Assembly (NCBI GenBank): GCA_009760885.1
Contig: CM019691.1
Span: 32,612,814 to 32,676,813, forward strand
DNA from: Achatina immaculata
Taxonomy: Eukaryota > Mollusca > Gastropoda > Stylommatophora > Achatinidae
Length of the DNA stretch: 64,000 nucleotides
Direction of reading: 5' to 3'
The first letter of the stretch is position 1. Each line of letters starts with the position of its first letter. The position numbers and the translations under genes were made by a program. Under the pieces are notes generated by a model that worked only from the letters and a program-made list of their open reading frames with translations, was not told the origin of the DNA and made no database searches. Shown here one piece after another: positions 25,406 through 34,905 of this stretch.

Positions 25406-28400
25406 CACGCGCAGTTTATATATATATATTTAAAATAAGATGGCTTTAGTGCTGCTATTTAATTTCACTATTCTACCTACCTTTAGCTTGTCCTGGAGGT
25501 TTCAGTTTTGGCATTCCACCAGCAAATAATCCACCTAATGCTGGACTTCCACCAACACTGCCGCCACCACCACCACCTCCTCCTCCTCCTCCTGAGCTAC
25601 CTCCACCACCACCAGCACGACCCCCTCCAGTGCTTTTTACACCTAATAAGGAAGACATAATAATGCCATATAAGATGTGCTGTTTCATGAAAATAATCAA
25701 TGAAATGCTAAATCTTCAACTATGCCAGATATGTTAGTCCCAAAAGAAATTCAGTTGTGACGCACCTATAAGCCATCGTCGTCGTCTTTCACTCCCTTGA
25801 GAGCACAGGCCATGGATAAAGGCTCTCCAGTCATCCCTGTTCTTGGAATTATTCTCTGCTTCCTTCCATGTTTACCCTACTCAGTTTACCATTGTCTTTG
25901 TGCACTGTCATAATTTCTGTTCTTCACGTAAGTCTAGGTCTTCCTCGCTTTCTATTTCCTTGAGAATTCCATGTCAGTGCCTGTCTTGCTATACTGGTGT
26001 CAGGTTTTCTCAGAGTGTGGCCAATCCACCTCCATTTCCTAGACATGATTTGTAGGTTCTTGTCCTGCCCTTTCCCAGACCTCCTCATTCCTGATCTTGT
26101 CCTGTCACTTAATGTTTAAAATCCTCCTCAAGCAGTAGTTCATGAATGTTTGTATACTCTGTTGTATTGCCCTGGCCATAACCCATGTCTCCAAAGCATA
26201 CAGCAGGACAGTCTTTACATCTGTATTGAAAACCCTAAGTCTGGTTCTTGTCAGACCAAAAGGTACCAAAGAAAAATTCAGTTGTGACAAATCTATAAGT
26301 GCCAAAAGAAATTCAGTTGTGACAGATCTATAAGTGCCAAAAGAAATTCAGTTGTGACAGATCTATAAGTGCCAAAAGAAATTCAGTTGTGACAGATCTA
26401 TAAGTGCCAAAAGAAATTCAGTTGTGACAAATCTATAAGTGCCAAAAGAAATTCAGTTGTGACAGATCTATAAGTGCCAAAAGAAATTCAGTTGTGAAAA
26501 ATCTATAAGTGCCAAAAGAAATTCAGTCGTGACAAATCTATAAGTGCCAAAAGAAATTCAGTTGTGACAAATCTATAAGTGCCAAAAGAAATTCAGTTGT
26601 GACAGATCTATAAGTGCCAAAAAAAATTCAGTTGTGACAAATCTATAAGTGCCAAAAGAAATTCACTTGTGATGGATCTATTAAGTACCAAAAGAAATTC
26701 AGCTGTGATAGATCTATAAGTGCCAAAAGAAATTCACTTGTGATGGATCTATTAAGTACCAAAAGAAATTCAGCTGTGTCAGATCTATAAGTTCCAAAAG
26801 AAGTTCAGTCGTGTAAGATCTGTAGGGATTTTATGTGCCAAAGGTTTTGGAAATATAGCCTTTAATGGCATTGAAACAGGGACCTTTACCAGATCTTAAG
26901 TACCCAAAGAAACTCAATGTGATATACCTCTTAAGTAAATTCACCTGCTATCAGCTCTGCTGTTCACAGCTACACAACATCAGGATCATAATTCTTCATC
27001 ATTAACAATATAACACTCTTAAGAGGAACACATTTTCATATAAATCTGGATAGCATTGATGAATAGCCCAAAAGCTGTTCAGCTGTAAGAACATACTAAA
27101 ACCACATTTTAATGATGCTCTTGTCACTGAAATAAACTGTAGCTACTGTTGAATATAAAACCACTGAATTTCTTTCATTGATTCACTTTCTTCTTTCTTT
27201 TCCTAATCGAGTTATGTTGTACAGACAGCTTCATACTCAAACAGACGTACCAAGCTTTCAAAAGTAACAGATGCATTTGAAGGCACATATGAGGGTTGAT
27301 TGGTAAGTTCTCAGCATAAGGTACAAATACTTGAAACACACAGTCAATATCAGGTGCATTTGTAGACCAGGTTAATGTAAGATCAAACACCAAGTTTCAA
27401 GAAATTAACTGCAACCAATTTTTTTTTGTTTCAGGCTACTGAAGTGGTAATGGGTGACTGAAATTGAGACAATGGATAAAATTTCTCATCGACCAGTCAT
27501 TCGCTACCTCTGCATCAAGGGCTTATCATCGAAGGAGATCCATGAGGATATAGTAGAGACATGGAGAGAGTGCCCCTTCTTACAGCACAGTGAAGAAATA
27601 GGTAGCTCAATTCAAACATGGAAGGGAGAGTCTGGAAGATGATCCCCGTCCAATAAGACCAAGAACGGTAACCACCGATGAAACCACTGGCAGAATCCAT
27701 GAATGATCATGGAGGATCACAACTAACTGAGCAGTACATTGCTACTGAGTTGTCATGTCCCAGGAACATGTTCATGCCATTATTCACAATGATCTTCAAA
27801 TGACAAAGGTCTCTGCTCGATGGGTCCCGAAACTTCCTGGAGCTGACTATAAACGACAGTATCTCAACACGTCAAGAGACAATCTTGGCCATTTTTCTGC
27901 AGATCCTGAAAGGTAAGGGTTCTTCAGCAATTTGTGACTATGGATGAGACTTGGATTCATCATTTTCAACCAGAAACCAAAAAAAAAAACAGTCAAAGCA
28001 ATGGAAACATCATGGATCTCCACCTCCAAAGAAAGCAAGGGTGGTTCTGTCTGCAGGCAAAGTGGTGGCTTCCATCTTTTGGGACTCAGAAGGTGTGCTA
28101 ATGGCAGACTATCTTCAAAAGGGCAGAACGGTCACCGGGGCCTATTGCGCTGATCTTGTGAAGCAACTGCGAGTCAAACTGAAGATAAAGCGTTGAGAGA
28201 AATTGATGACAGGAGTCATCTTTCAGCAAGACAATGCTCCAGTTCATGAGATGGCAGTGGCAATGGCTGCCATTCATGAATATGGCTTCCAGCTTCTTGA
28301 ACATCCTCCTTACTCCCCAGATTTGGCCCCTTCGGACTATTACCTATTTACCAAAGTCAAAAAGGAGCTCAGTGGTCGCATATTTGCTTCAGATGATGAC

Positions 28401-28888
28401 GTCATTCATGCTGTAGGCCACTTTCTACTGGCACAATATGTTGACTTTTACAAAGAAGGGATCCATATGTTCCAGGATCGCTGGACTAAGTGCATAAACT
28501 TGCAAGGGATTTGAGAAATAACCCAAAAAAGTTGTCCACAAATAATCCGTTATACCTTATGCTGAGAACTTATCTATCACCCCTCGTAGATTACCATGGT
28601 TCAACATGTTTGGACGCAAGACACAAAATAAATTTTGGAAAGCAAAAAAAAGCAAGATCTGTAACAGCACAAGAAGTTCCTACCTCCTAATTGTGGTGCA
28701 CTGCGATCATTGGTAACTGCCTTCTTTAATCGTGCCCCTTGATGAATCTGGTCCAACAGAGCAGAGCGGTTGGGTTTTCCTCCACCTTTCGAACCACCCC
28801 CAGATGAGGGTGGTGGGGGTGGCCCAAGACCAGGGGGTGGAGGTGGGGGAGGGGGTGGCATTTCTAATTAGAGTCTGCAGCTCTACAG
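16508..28888 (-). CDS. WIPF: WIP/verprolin family protein (WASP-interacting protein), 5 coding exons, complete
   Basis: The coding exons are 28861-28684, 25642-25481, 24987-24166, 17250-17146 and 16545-16508. All junctions have AG/GT borders and join in frame to 434 residues. Order: polyproline start (2-18), WH2 actin-binding motif (31-48, [19 protein letters not shown]), Gly-rich stretch, GLF/MPKLK block (96-107) and a long proline-rich region (114-387) with many PPPPP profilin/SH3-type sites. The WASP EVH1-binding segment follows (ESRFHFH at 390-396, APPEPF at 402-407), then a terminal [11 protein letters not shown]. In known family members WIP binds actin and WASP/N-WASP, stabilises WASP and promotes filament assembly. 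Length is close to vertebrate WIPF2 (about 440). The start is the only methionine before the WH2 motif, with a splice acceptor 27 bases upstream (28889-28890) indicating a spliced 5'UTR. Every intron is phase 1, so exons 2, 3 and 4 could each be skipped in frame. Confidence 0.93.
17146..17250 (-). CDS. WIPF: WIPF exon 4, WASP-binding motif
   Basis: Acceptor atattgcag at 17251 and donor agca|gtaagt at 17145. Encodes residues 388-422 ([14 protein letters not shown], then APPEPF and KSYPS). In WIP this segment wraps the EVH1 domain of WASP; the ESRF.FH, PPEP(Y/F) and KSYPS elements are all kept. A 38-bp minisatellite starts about 40 bp upstream of its acceptor. Confidence 0.93.
17297..18050. repeat. 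38-bp minisatellite in a WIPF intron, interrupted by LINE insertions
   Basis: Unit acagtggctcatatacaact followed by atctaaaggaaataaatt. Tandem copies run 17297-17480, then 17750-18050, with further unit remnants at 19178-19223. The gaps are LINE-D and LINE-B insertions carrying target duplications. The first copies are almost identical; later copies are degenerate. Confidence 0.92.
17481..17749 (+). mobile_element. LINE-D copy 1, 5'-truncated 3' end
   Basis: Reads [20 protein letters not shown] then [19 protein letters not shown], the C-terminal tail of an RTE-like LINE protein, ending in (GAT)n. The direct repeat atacaactac lies at 17471-17480 and 17750-17759, though this is also part of the minisatellite unit. 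Confidence 0.85.
18062..19177 (-). mobile_element. LINE-B copy 1, 5'-truncated
   Basis: The minus strand encodes RT pieces: [20 protein letters not shown] near 19150, [20 protein letters not shown] near 19000, [11 protein letters not shown] near 18850 and [14 protein letters not shown] near 18740. The family C-terminus with [13 protein letters not shown] residues follows. Tail (ttca)n at 18064-18080. Perfect 11-bp target duplication aatacacaaca at 18051-18061 and 19178-19188. The YADD box is present, but the frame is broken at about 18470 and 19020. Confidence 0.9.
19224..19910 (-). mobile_element. LINE-B copy 2, with a duplicated 3' end
   Basis: Flanked by the perfect 12-bp repeat caaatataacca at 19212-19223 and 19911-19922. 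The 3'-terminal part of LINE-B occurs twice in a row (19224-19512 and 19513-about 19790), then continues once to 19910. Either a second LINE-B inserted into the first or the tail was tandemly duplicated. Confidence 0.85.
19923..20514. other. WIPF intron sequence
   Basis: AT-rich, nothing recognisable. Confidence 0.4.
20515..20863. mobile_element. Inverted-repeat element 1 with conserved loop motif
   Basis: Arms of about 87 bp (20515-20602 and 20775-20863) are reverse complements at roughly 85% by eye. The loop contains ctgaaaaaggcttctgccga then aatatt, followed by ttgtatgtt at the start of the right arm. The same arrangement recurs at 33299-33553. The element class is unknown to me. Confidence 0.6.
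20893..21490 (-). mobile_element. Non-LTR retrotransposon fragment, RNase H domain (family E1)
   Basis: The minus strand reads [18 protein letters not shown], then [40 protein letters not shown] and a Cys-containing C-terminus, ending at a stop near 20893. This is the RNase H domain and tail of an I/Jockey-superfamily-like LINE. A one-base shift near 21410 breaks the frame. Confidence 0.82.
21510..22768 (+). mobile_element. Non-LTR retrotransposon fragment, RNase H domain (family E2)
   Basis: Scattered frames read [20 protein letters not shown] near 21690, ICTDGSVV near 22110, [15 protein letters not shown] near 22300, then [17 protein letters not shown] near 22400 and [18 protein letters not shown] near 22700. 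These are RNase H landmarks of a different LINE family from the neighbouring minus-strand one. It is interrupted by frameshifts and by a C-homopolymer near 21945. Confidence 0.82.
21940..21963. repeat. Poly(C) homopolymer
   Basis: A run of about 20 cytosines inside the family E2 retrotransposon fossil; likely length-variable. Confidence 0.9.
22985..23058. repeat. Two-copy direct repeat of about 34 bp
   Basis: actagtgattctaaaaattt followed by cacagaaaaa occurs twice in direct tandem in a WIPF intron. Confidence 0.85.
23198..23887 (+). mobile_element. PiggyBac-like short element, copy 2
   Basis: Bounded by TTAG at 23194-23197 (degenerate) and TTAA at 23888-23891. The termini are ctcttccggtgcc and, on the reverse strand, ctcttcccatgcc. 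Internal blocks are shared in reverse orientation with the element at 14376. About 690 bp; no intact transposase. Confidence 0.7.
24166..24987 (-). CDS. WIPF: WIPF exon 3, proline-rich central region
   Basis: 822 bases encoding residues 114-387 after acceptor gcatttcag, ending at donor gagg|gtaagt. Dense in PPPPP and SxPPxP motifs. It carries [13 protein letters not shown], which resembles the ALPATP motif of vertebrate WIP. The Gly-rich plus-strand frame at 24369-25007 is its shadow. Confidence 0.93.
25371..25430. repeat. Compound microsatellite (TC)n(TG)n(CG/TA)n
   Basis: ctctctctctct runs into gtgtgtgtgtgt, then gcacgcgcag and tatatatata, in the WIPF intron between exons 2 and 3. Confidence 0.9.
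25481..25642 (-). CDS. WIPF: WIPF exon 2, glycine-rich and GLF/MPKLK segment
   Basis: Acceptor cttattag and donor aaag|gtaggt. Encodes residues 60-113: a Gly-rich linker with eleven consecutive glycines, then [17 protein letters not shown], which is diagnostic of WIP proteins. Phase 1 at both ends. Confidence 0.92.
25735..26830. repeat. 35-bp minisatellite in WIPF intron 1, split by a LINE-D
   Basis: Unit gtgccaaaagaaattcagtt followed by gtgacagatctataa. One or two units lie at 25735-25766, and the main array of about 16 units runs 26266-26830. The LINE-D copy at 25768-26262 separates them. The array starts about 90 bp from the exon 2 acceptor. Confidence 0.9.
25768..26262 (-). mobile_element. 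LINE-D copy 2, 5'-truncated
   Basis: The minus strand reads [20 protein letters not shown], then [12 protein letters not shown] degraded match to the [18 protein letters not shown] tail seen at 17481 follows, ending in (GAC)n at 25768-25780. Flanked on both sides by units of the 35-bp minisatellite, so it inserted into that array. Confidence 0.82.
26831..26905 (+). mobile_element. SINE 3' fragment
   Basis: tatgtgccaaaggttttgga, then aatatagcc and tggcattgaaacaggga, resembles the 3' part of the SINE at 44627 (catgtgccgatggtcttgga). The tRNA-like head is missing. Confidence 0.5.
27290..28586 (+). mobile_element. Mariner element with both termini, inactive transposase
   Basis: Terminal inverted repeats tgagggttgattggtaagtt and (reverse strand) cgaggggtgatagataagtt, with TA at 27288-27289 and 28587-28588. 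The coding remnant from 27471 reads [20 protein letters not shown]. Catalytic positions are preserved: VTMDETW near 27940, FQQDNAPVH near 28225 and [11 protein letters not shown] near 28320, with 34 residues between the last two aspartates (DD34D). It resembles SETMAR-type mariner transposase. Several frameshifts and an in-frame TGA near 28196 inactivate it. It sits antisense inside WIPF intron 1. Confidence 0.93.
28684..28888 (-). CDS. WIPF: WIPF exon with start codon and WH2 motif
   Basis: Acceptor tttcccag at 28889-28896, 27 bases of 5'UTR, ATG at 28861-28859. Encodes residues 1-59 plus one base. Donor ggag|gtagga at 28683. Contains the actin-binding WH2 motif with an LKKAV core. Confidence 0.92.
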
Positions 28889-29609
28889 CTGGGAAAGAAA
28901 AAAAAAAAGTTTAAATGAAGATTTATGAATGTAAAACAACAATGGACTCAGCCCATCAGTCTATGCAACAGGCAACAAATACACAAGCTGTAATCTTGAA
29001 GTCTGCTTTCTTATTTTCTGCTTGTGTTAGTTATGGTTTTCTTTTTCTTTGTGGCACTATCAAATTTACTTCAAATATCCAATAAATGAAATTCCAGGGT
29101 TTCAGTTTGTATGCTCTGTTTAAGAAATAATGTCTTAGTGCCATTACATAATGTGAATGCGCTCTCTGAAATATTAGAAGTATATTAACTCTGATCCTTG
29201 AAAAAACAGACAGAAGAAGGACCACACAGCTAGTATTCTGCCTGAACTTCCCTTGAAAGTAAATAAAAAAAAAAATTATTTTGAAATCTTTCAGGATGAT
29301 AAAAATAATTTTAATCATTATATGGGGTGCATAATGATATTTCCTCATGATAATGCAGTGAGAAATGTTGTCTTATCCTTTCATCATGAGTTATCTATCA
29401 AAAATTCCATATTTATACCTCTTCCATATCTATATTACTTCTAGCTTATTCTTTTGTATCTTTATACTTGCTGGGCTATTCTGAATCACTCTGTCATATA
29501 CAGCAGTTATTTAAAATTTGTATCCTTAAGTTATCTCACTTGATTGACTCTGCATATTGTTTATCGGTATTCCATACTATTATTCATAGATTTGTAAAGC
29601 ATGATTTGA
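28889..29609 (-). other. WIPF 5'UTR intron
   Basis: Upstream of the start-codon exon. The pyrimidine-rich acceptor tract is at 28891-28910. No other feature. Confidence 0.4.
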
Positions 29610-29800
29610 CAAGGGAATGACAGTATGGCGGTGGGTTCCCCTTACTAATGACTGGAAAACTCATGGGAAAAAGGAAGAGAGGAAAGTTAATAGAAAAATC
29701 TCTCAGTGGACTGATCAAGTTGCATGGAAAAAGAAACACCAAGGATCTCACAAGATGAAGAAGTGTGATCACCAATGCTATCCAACATGGCATGAGATAA
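29610..29800 (+). mobile_element. LINE-D copy 3, short 3' fragment
   Basis: Translates as TGKLMGKRKRGKLIEKSLSG, then LIKLHGKRNTKDLT, and ends near a HGM codon pattern and (ATA)n tail. It matches in outline the LINE-D tail at 58711 (GKIEGRGSRGRPRE, NASRHGT). Confidence 0.65.
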
Positions 29801-30213
29801 TAATACTATCTCTGATCTACCCCAGTGGTTCTCAACATCCCAGGTCCCAATTCTCCCTTTTCAACGCAGACTTTCCCAAAATCTCCCCTAGATATAAAAT
29901 CATCCAGAAAGGATCCCAAGTGATGCAAAGTCAGTAACAACTGACTTAGAGTCACAAAGATGAAACCCTCATTGATATGCACACAGCAATATACCAGATA
30001 TGTAAGCTTTTCTCAAGAGAGGTAATATAGTGGATTTCATCCCACTGTGGTATACATGGTAACTAAACACCTGACACCCTAGCAAAAGAAGGTAGCAGAC
30101 TACCACAAACAAAAATAAGCATGACATAAATATAGAAGCTAAATCTGTAATAAAAATAACATTAAAAAAACAAACAGGCAAAAAAAACACCCTGCTACCA
30201 GAAAAATGATGTG

Positions 30214-30719
30214 TACTACCAACTCAGCAGAGAGGAGAAAGTAACCATTTTTCAGTTCTGCACCAATCACAAAAATAAGATAAGGGCATGCATCTTTCCC
30301 ATCGCAACATATGCCTGTGAGACCTGGACACTTAACAAAACAGCTGAGAAACACATAAATGCCTTTAAATGTAAATGCTACAGAAGAGTTCTTCAAATAT
30401 AATGGACACAAAAAAGAACAAATATATCCCTACTACAAGAACTTAATACTGAAGAAGGTTGGCTAGTAAAGAGGATTAAACAAAGAAAACTTAAATATTT
30501 TGGACACATTAAACGCCATGATAATCTAGAGAAGACTGTCTTGAAAGAGTACATAATGGGAAAAAGAAAGAGAGGAAGACCAAGGCAAAGATAGCTGCAA
30601 GACATCGTTGATGATCTGCAAATGGATGCATCAGCAGCAGGCCATCTTGGTCACAACCAAGAGGACTAAAGGAGTGCTGTTAGGGAGTCAAAGTACATGC
30701 AAATGAATGAATGAATGAA
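30214..30719 (+). mobile_element. LINE-B copy 3 joined to an RNase H scrap
   Basis: 30214-30267 reads YQLSREEKVTIFQFC, matching the RNase H tail of family E1. From 30268 it is [25 protein letters not shown], then [16 protein letters not shown], ending in (gaat)n at 30701-30719. Heavily 5'-truncated, with a stop near 30590. Confidence 0.82.
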
Positions 30720-32825
30720 CCAGTCATAAGAGACTGAAGTACCGCCTTTTCAAAGAAGAAGATCCAGAAAGAATTTTCACCATTATACATTCTTTTACAG
30801 TGATAATTCCACATGTCTCTCTACTGAGAATAATTTATCTATCCTATGGATTAAATTCTCAATGTGCTTTTTTGCATGGAACATCATTCTCATAAGACGA
30901 TATAAAATGAAATAACATAACAGTTAAATGACAAAAAAATCCTAAATCTTCCATGTATTTTTTTCTTAAATTTTCAATTTTTAGAACATAACATTGCCTC
31001 CATGCGATAACATCTCTTATGTCATTCTATGGCACACAGTGAAGAGAGACCAAAACCATCAGCCACTGAGGAATAAAAGAATATTTTCTAAGTGAAGATG
31101 CCAAAAGCTGAAAAAAAAAAAGGACTGAACAGATTTCGACTGAATCTAATATAGTTTCTCACCCTATTCAACATGCAAAGACAAATTAACATAAGAAATT
31201 ATAAGGCCAAAAATGCATTAATTACAAATGCAATTCCATAACTAGTTAACACCTGTGTTTCAAAATCACAGCATAAAATCCACATACCGTGTGTGTGTGT
31301 ATGTGATGAAAGGTAAGATTATGATTGATGTAAGAAGTATGCCTCAAGGGGCCACATGAAAGAAAAAAAAAAAAGACAAACCCTGCTCCATTACTATGGT
31401 CTGAGTCTGAGATCCTTAACTTACCACCATTCAGTAGTCCCATGCACACTACACTACAGATATTAAGCAGAGATGCAGATTTATTTTTAGACCAGCAACA
31501 ACATGGCCTGCTTCCATCACCATGCACTCAGTAATTTGCAAGAGATTTTATTATGATTCAGCTGCTTTCTAATACAAATGAATTACATAAAAACACTTTT
31601 TTTTCATCACCACAAGAAGATTATCTCTGTGTGCTTAATCCTGAACTTCCTATCCAAACAATCATTTCTTTCAGGAAGTGGCACAACACAAAGTGTGTAT
31701 ATGGTCTCTGCATCAGGATGTAAATCATGTGTAGTGTTGGCTTCAGTTTTAAGTGCTCTAAGTGGATTACTCAGGAATCTCCATAACTGATTTATGAAAA
31801 AAATGAATCCAGCTCTCTAACTACATAAATCGATTTTGCTCTTCCATTCTCGTATTACACATGATTGAGGCAAACTAATTTTGAAACCATGCTCCTGTTT
31901 TTTTTTTCTAGACACACAGTTCAGATAAACAAGAATTAAAAAAATAACTAAAATCACACACAATACAGTTCACTCAATTTAAATTAGTTTCAACTCATCG
32001 TGCAACCTCAATACAAGGAAGATAAAACAAACAATGTTGATGAACTGATTCTATTGCACATCTCTGCTTTTTAAAATGGATAGGAATGGATCAATAATTT
32101 CTGCTTGAACCTTCTTAAGAGTTTTAAACTAACTATTGTCGGTACCACTATCCAAGGCTAAGCTTTCTAATGCTGGAGAGTTTCTTCACATTTTGATACA
32201 TAAATGTATGCTGTACCTAAAAACTTAATAAATAAATAAATTCATCTCCTGTTCATGTATCCTAGCAGGATTTCCTTGGGTTTTTTTTCTTCATAAGATT
32301 TGCATTCTCCATGCCATTTCCTATATTTTTTCTAACTCAATAGCATGATGCACTCATCTTCCCCCCCCCCCCCTTCCATTTGCTAAGTCATCTGCCCTTA
32401 AAAAAAATTAACTTTGCTCTTTGAATGTGATCACTGAAATGAAGTTTTAAGGTCCGTCCCCACCACCTCCCCCCCCCCTTTTTTGGTATTTGTACTGTGC
32501 GAACCGGGATCCACAAATGTAGGAAATGACCAGAGCTAAGGTCAGTATATTTAACGAGTTTAAAAACACTTAAAATGAGACAGAAATGCAATGTCACATC
32601 GTCCCAGAAGACACTAATGCCAAATGCAAAATATTTCATACATAAAAATGATTGACAGAATATGAAATCAATCTTACAAATAACAAAAAATTAAAGAAAA
32701 AAACCTTATCATCACTGCGAGAAGTGTCAATAAGAAATGAATACACTTGTAAACGTGTGTAAAATGACCTGCTCAAAGATGTCTTGTACTTGGTGTGATG
32801 GAGCACACTTGAGTCATTCTTTACC
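30720..32825 (-). other. WIPF 5' intron, no gene seen
   Basis: AT-rich sequence with homopolymer runs (C13 near 32360, C9 near 32470) and a short (GT)n near 31290. No coding or RNA gene recognised. Confidence 0.4.
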
Positions 32826-32990
32826 AAAAGCTATTTCTATAGTTCTGAACGTACTGGTACATGTGAAGGCGGATATTTATTTCTAAAACTTTCCAGCCTT
32901 CCCTTCTTTCCGACAGCCGCAGACCCAAGACAGGAACTTGCTGCTTGTGACAAAGATGGCTACTAGTTTTGCGCATGCGCACTGAGCGAT
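32826..32990 (-). promoter_or_regulatory. WIPF: Candidate WIPF promoter and first non-coding exon
   Basis: The 12-base palindrome tgcgcatgcgca at 32970-32981 matches the NRF1 consensus. Nearby aaagatggctac at 32952 resembles a YY1 site. The segment is locally GC-richer than its surroundings. On the minus strand a plausible donor tttg|gtaaag at 32824 could end a 5'UTR exon that splices to the acceptor at 28889. It is placed upstream of WIPF in the correct orientation. Inference only. Confidence 0.35.
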
Positions 32991-33105
32991 TCTAGATAGA
33001 TAGATTCTGATTTTTAAGTGTATCTGCAAAAAATGTCACCGTTGCTCAGACTATGCATACATCAGAAGTCTCCACTGAATAAAACAAGAACAGTCTTATT
33101 TCTTG

Positions 33106-33172
33106 GACAGATAGGGAGAGAGAGAGACAGATAGGGAGAGAGAGAGAGAGAGCGAGACATGGAGAGAGAGAT
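33106..33172. repeat. (GA)n-rich microsatellite
   Basis: Imperfect gagagagaga tract with gatag and catgg interruptions. Confidence 0.85.
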
Positions 33173-33298
33173 GTGGTAGTGAGAAAATATCTTGTAGCTA
33201 ATTTTTTTTAAGTTTTACACACTCTTTTCAGAAATCTTGGAAGCATTGTCTTGGTAGACAGAGGTGTATGGTGTAGTTTTATAAAGTGGCAGAGGGGG

Positions 33299-33553
33299 TG
33301 AGTAAAGTGAGAAAAAAACAAATAGAAAGTATGAGTATGTATAAATGAAAAACATACAGAGAAAAAAAGCTCTGTTTCCTACTTCTGGTGGAGGCCATAT
33401 TAAGATAAGTTCTTCGTTTAGTTATAAGTTTTTTGTCTCGTTTATGCATGTAATTCTCGAAAAAGGCTCACGCCGAAAATATCGGATGTTGTATGTTTTT
33501 CATTTATACATTCTCATATTTTCTATTCGTTTTTTTTTTTCTCACTTTACTCA
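33299..33553. mobile_element. Inverted-repeat element 2 with conserved loop motif
   Basis: Arms 33299-33357 and 33491-33553 are near-perfect reverse complements (tgagtaaagtgagaaaaaaa at the outer end). The loop contains ctcgaaaaaggctcacgccg then aaaatat, matching the loop of element 1 at 20720. Confidence 0.65.
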
Positions 33554-34309
33554 TTATTATTTAAACCAGTTTTACTGCAGTCGCCATCCCTTTTATCTGA
33601 AGCATAATCCACCGTGACTGTTAGATTATCCACTAGCCTTTCTATGACTGGTAATACTAATATTTTATCTTCAATTAGCCACAATAAGAATAAACAAACA
33701 ACCTTTCTTTTGCAAGAACCAGGCTAGATGATTTTGTCTCTCTTGTTTTCCAGTCCGATCCTCAGTTCCTCCTGGAATGATGCAACAATAAAAGCAGGGA
33801 ACGAGAAGTGAAAGATTTATGAGTATGTTGAAAAAAAAAATGACTAGCAGTTTATCAAAAACAAGCCAATGCGCAACCGTAATCATTGAAACGCATTAGC
33901 TTGAAACATGTCCCACTTGGAGCAACATTCGGATGAGGAATACTGCAAAAAGATGTGCCAAATCTATCTACCATTAGTTCGCCCGAATACAAATATTTGA
34001 TTTTTCACATTGCCGAATACGAACCTGAATACAAATAATAGTTCTTGGAAACAGGACTAATCGCTAAATGTATGAATACTACAATAATTACAATAATTAC
34101 TATTTAAAAGTTGACACTAAATTTAAAATTAGTTCTTACACAGCCCTACACTGTTTCAGAAAGTTACAGTTAATAATTTTAAAGTGCAAATTTAAAACAT
34201 CATTTTCTGCTTGATCTAATGTTTCGGTAATCTCAACGAAGCAAAAACTGAAAGAAAGTTAAAAAAAAAAATGTGCCAATGTTGAGAAATCTATGAGCAA
34301 TATTTGTTC
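33554..34309. other. Non-coding DNA
   Basis: AT-rich intergenic sequence, nothing recognised. Confidence 0.4.
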
Positions 34310-34905
34310 ATGTATCATGAGTATTACCATTTTTCATGTATCATGAATATTACTATGGTTCATGTATCATGAATATTACTATGGTTCATGTATCATGAAT
34401 ATTACTATGGTTCATGTATCATGAATATTACTATGGTTCATGCATCATGAATATTACTATGGTTCATGTATCATGAATATTACTATGGTTCATGTATCAT
34501 GAATATTACTATGGTTCATGTATCATGAATATTACTATGGTTCATGTATCATGAATATTACTATGGTTCATGCATCATGAATATTACTATGGTTCATGCA
34601 TCATGAATATTACTATGGTTCATGTATCATGAATATTACTATGGTTCATGTATCATGAATATTACTATGGTTCATGTATCATGAATATTACTATTGTTCA
34701 TGTATCATGAATATTACTATGGTTCATGCATCATGAATATTACTATGGTTCATGCATCATGAATATTAATATGGTTCATGTATCATGAATATTACTATGG
34801 TTCATGCATCATGAATATTACTATGGTTCATGCATCATGAATATTACTATGGTTCATGCATCATGAATATTACTATGGTTCATGCATCATGAATATTACT
34901 ATTCC
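34310..34905. repeat. 26-bp minisatellite, about 23 copies
   Basis: Unit atggttcatgtatcatgaat plus attact. Copies differ mainly at one base (tgTatc or tgCatc). Very homogeneous, so probably young or actively homogenised. Confidence 0.95.

Noticed and set aside
29822..29938. hAT-type end cagtggttctcaac
   Set aside because: No opposite terminus or 8-bp duplication could be found, so it may be chance.
34310..34905. CRISPR-like regular array
   Set aside because: Units are directly contiguous with no unique spacers; it is a eukaryotic minisatellite.
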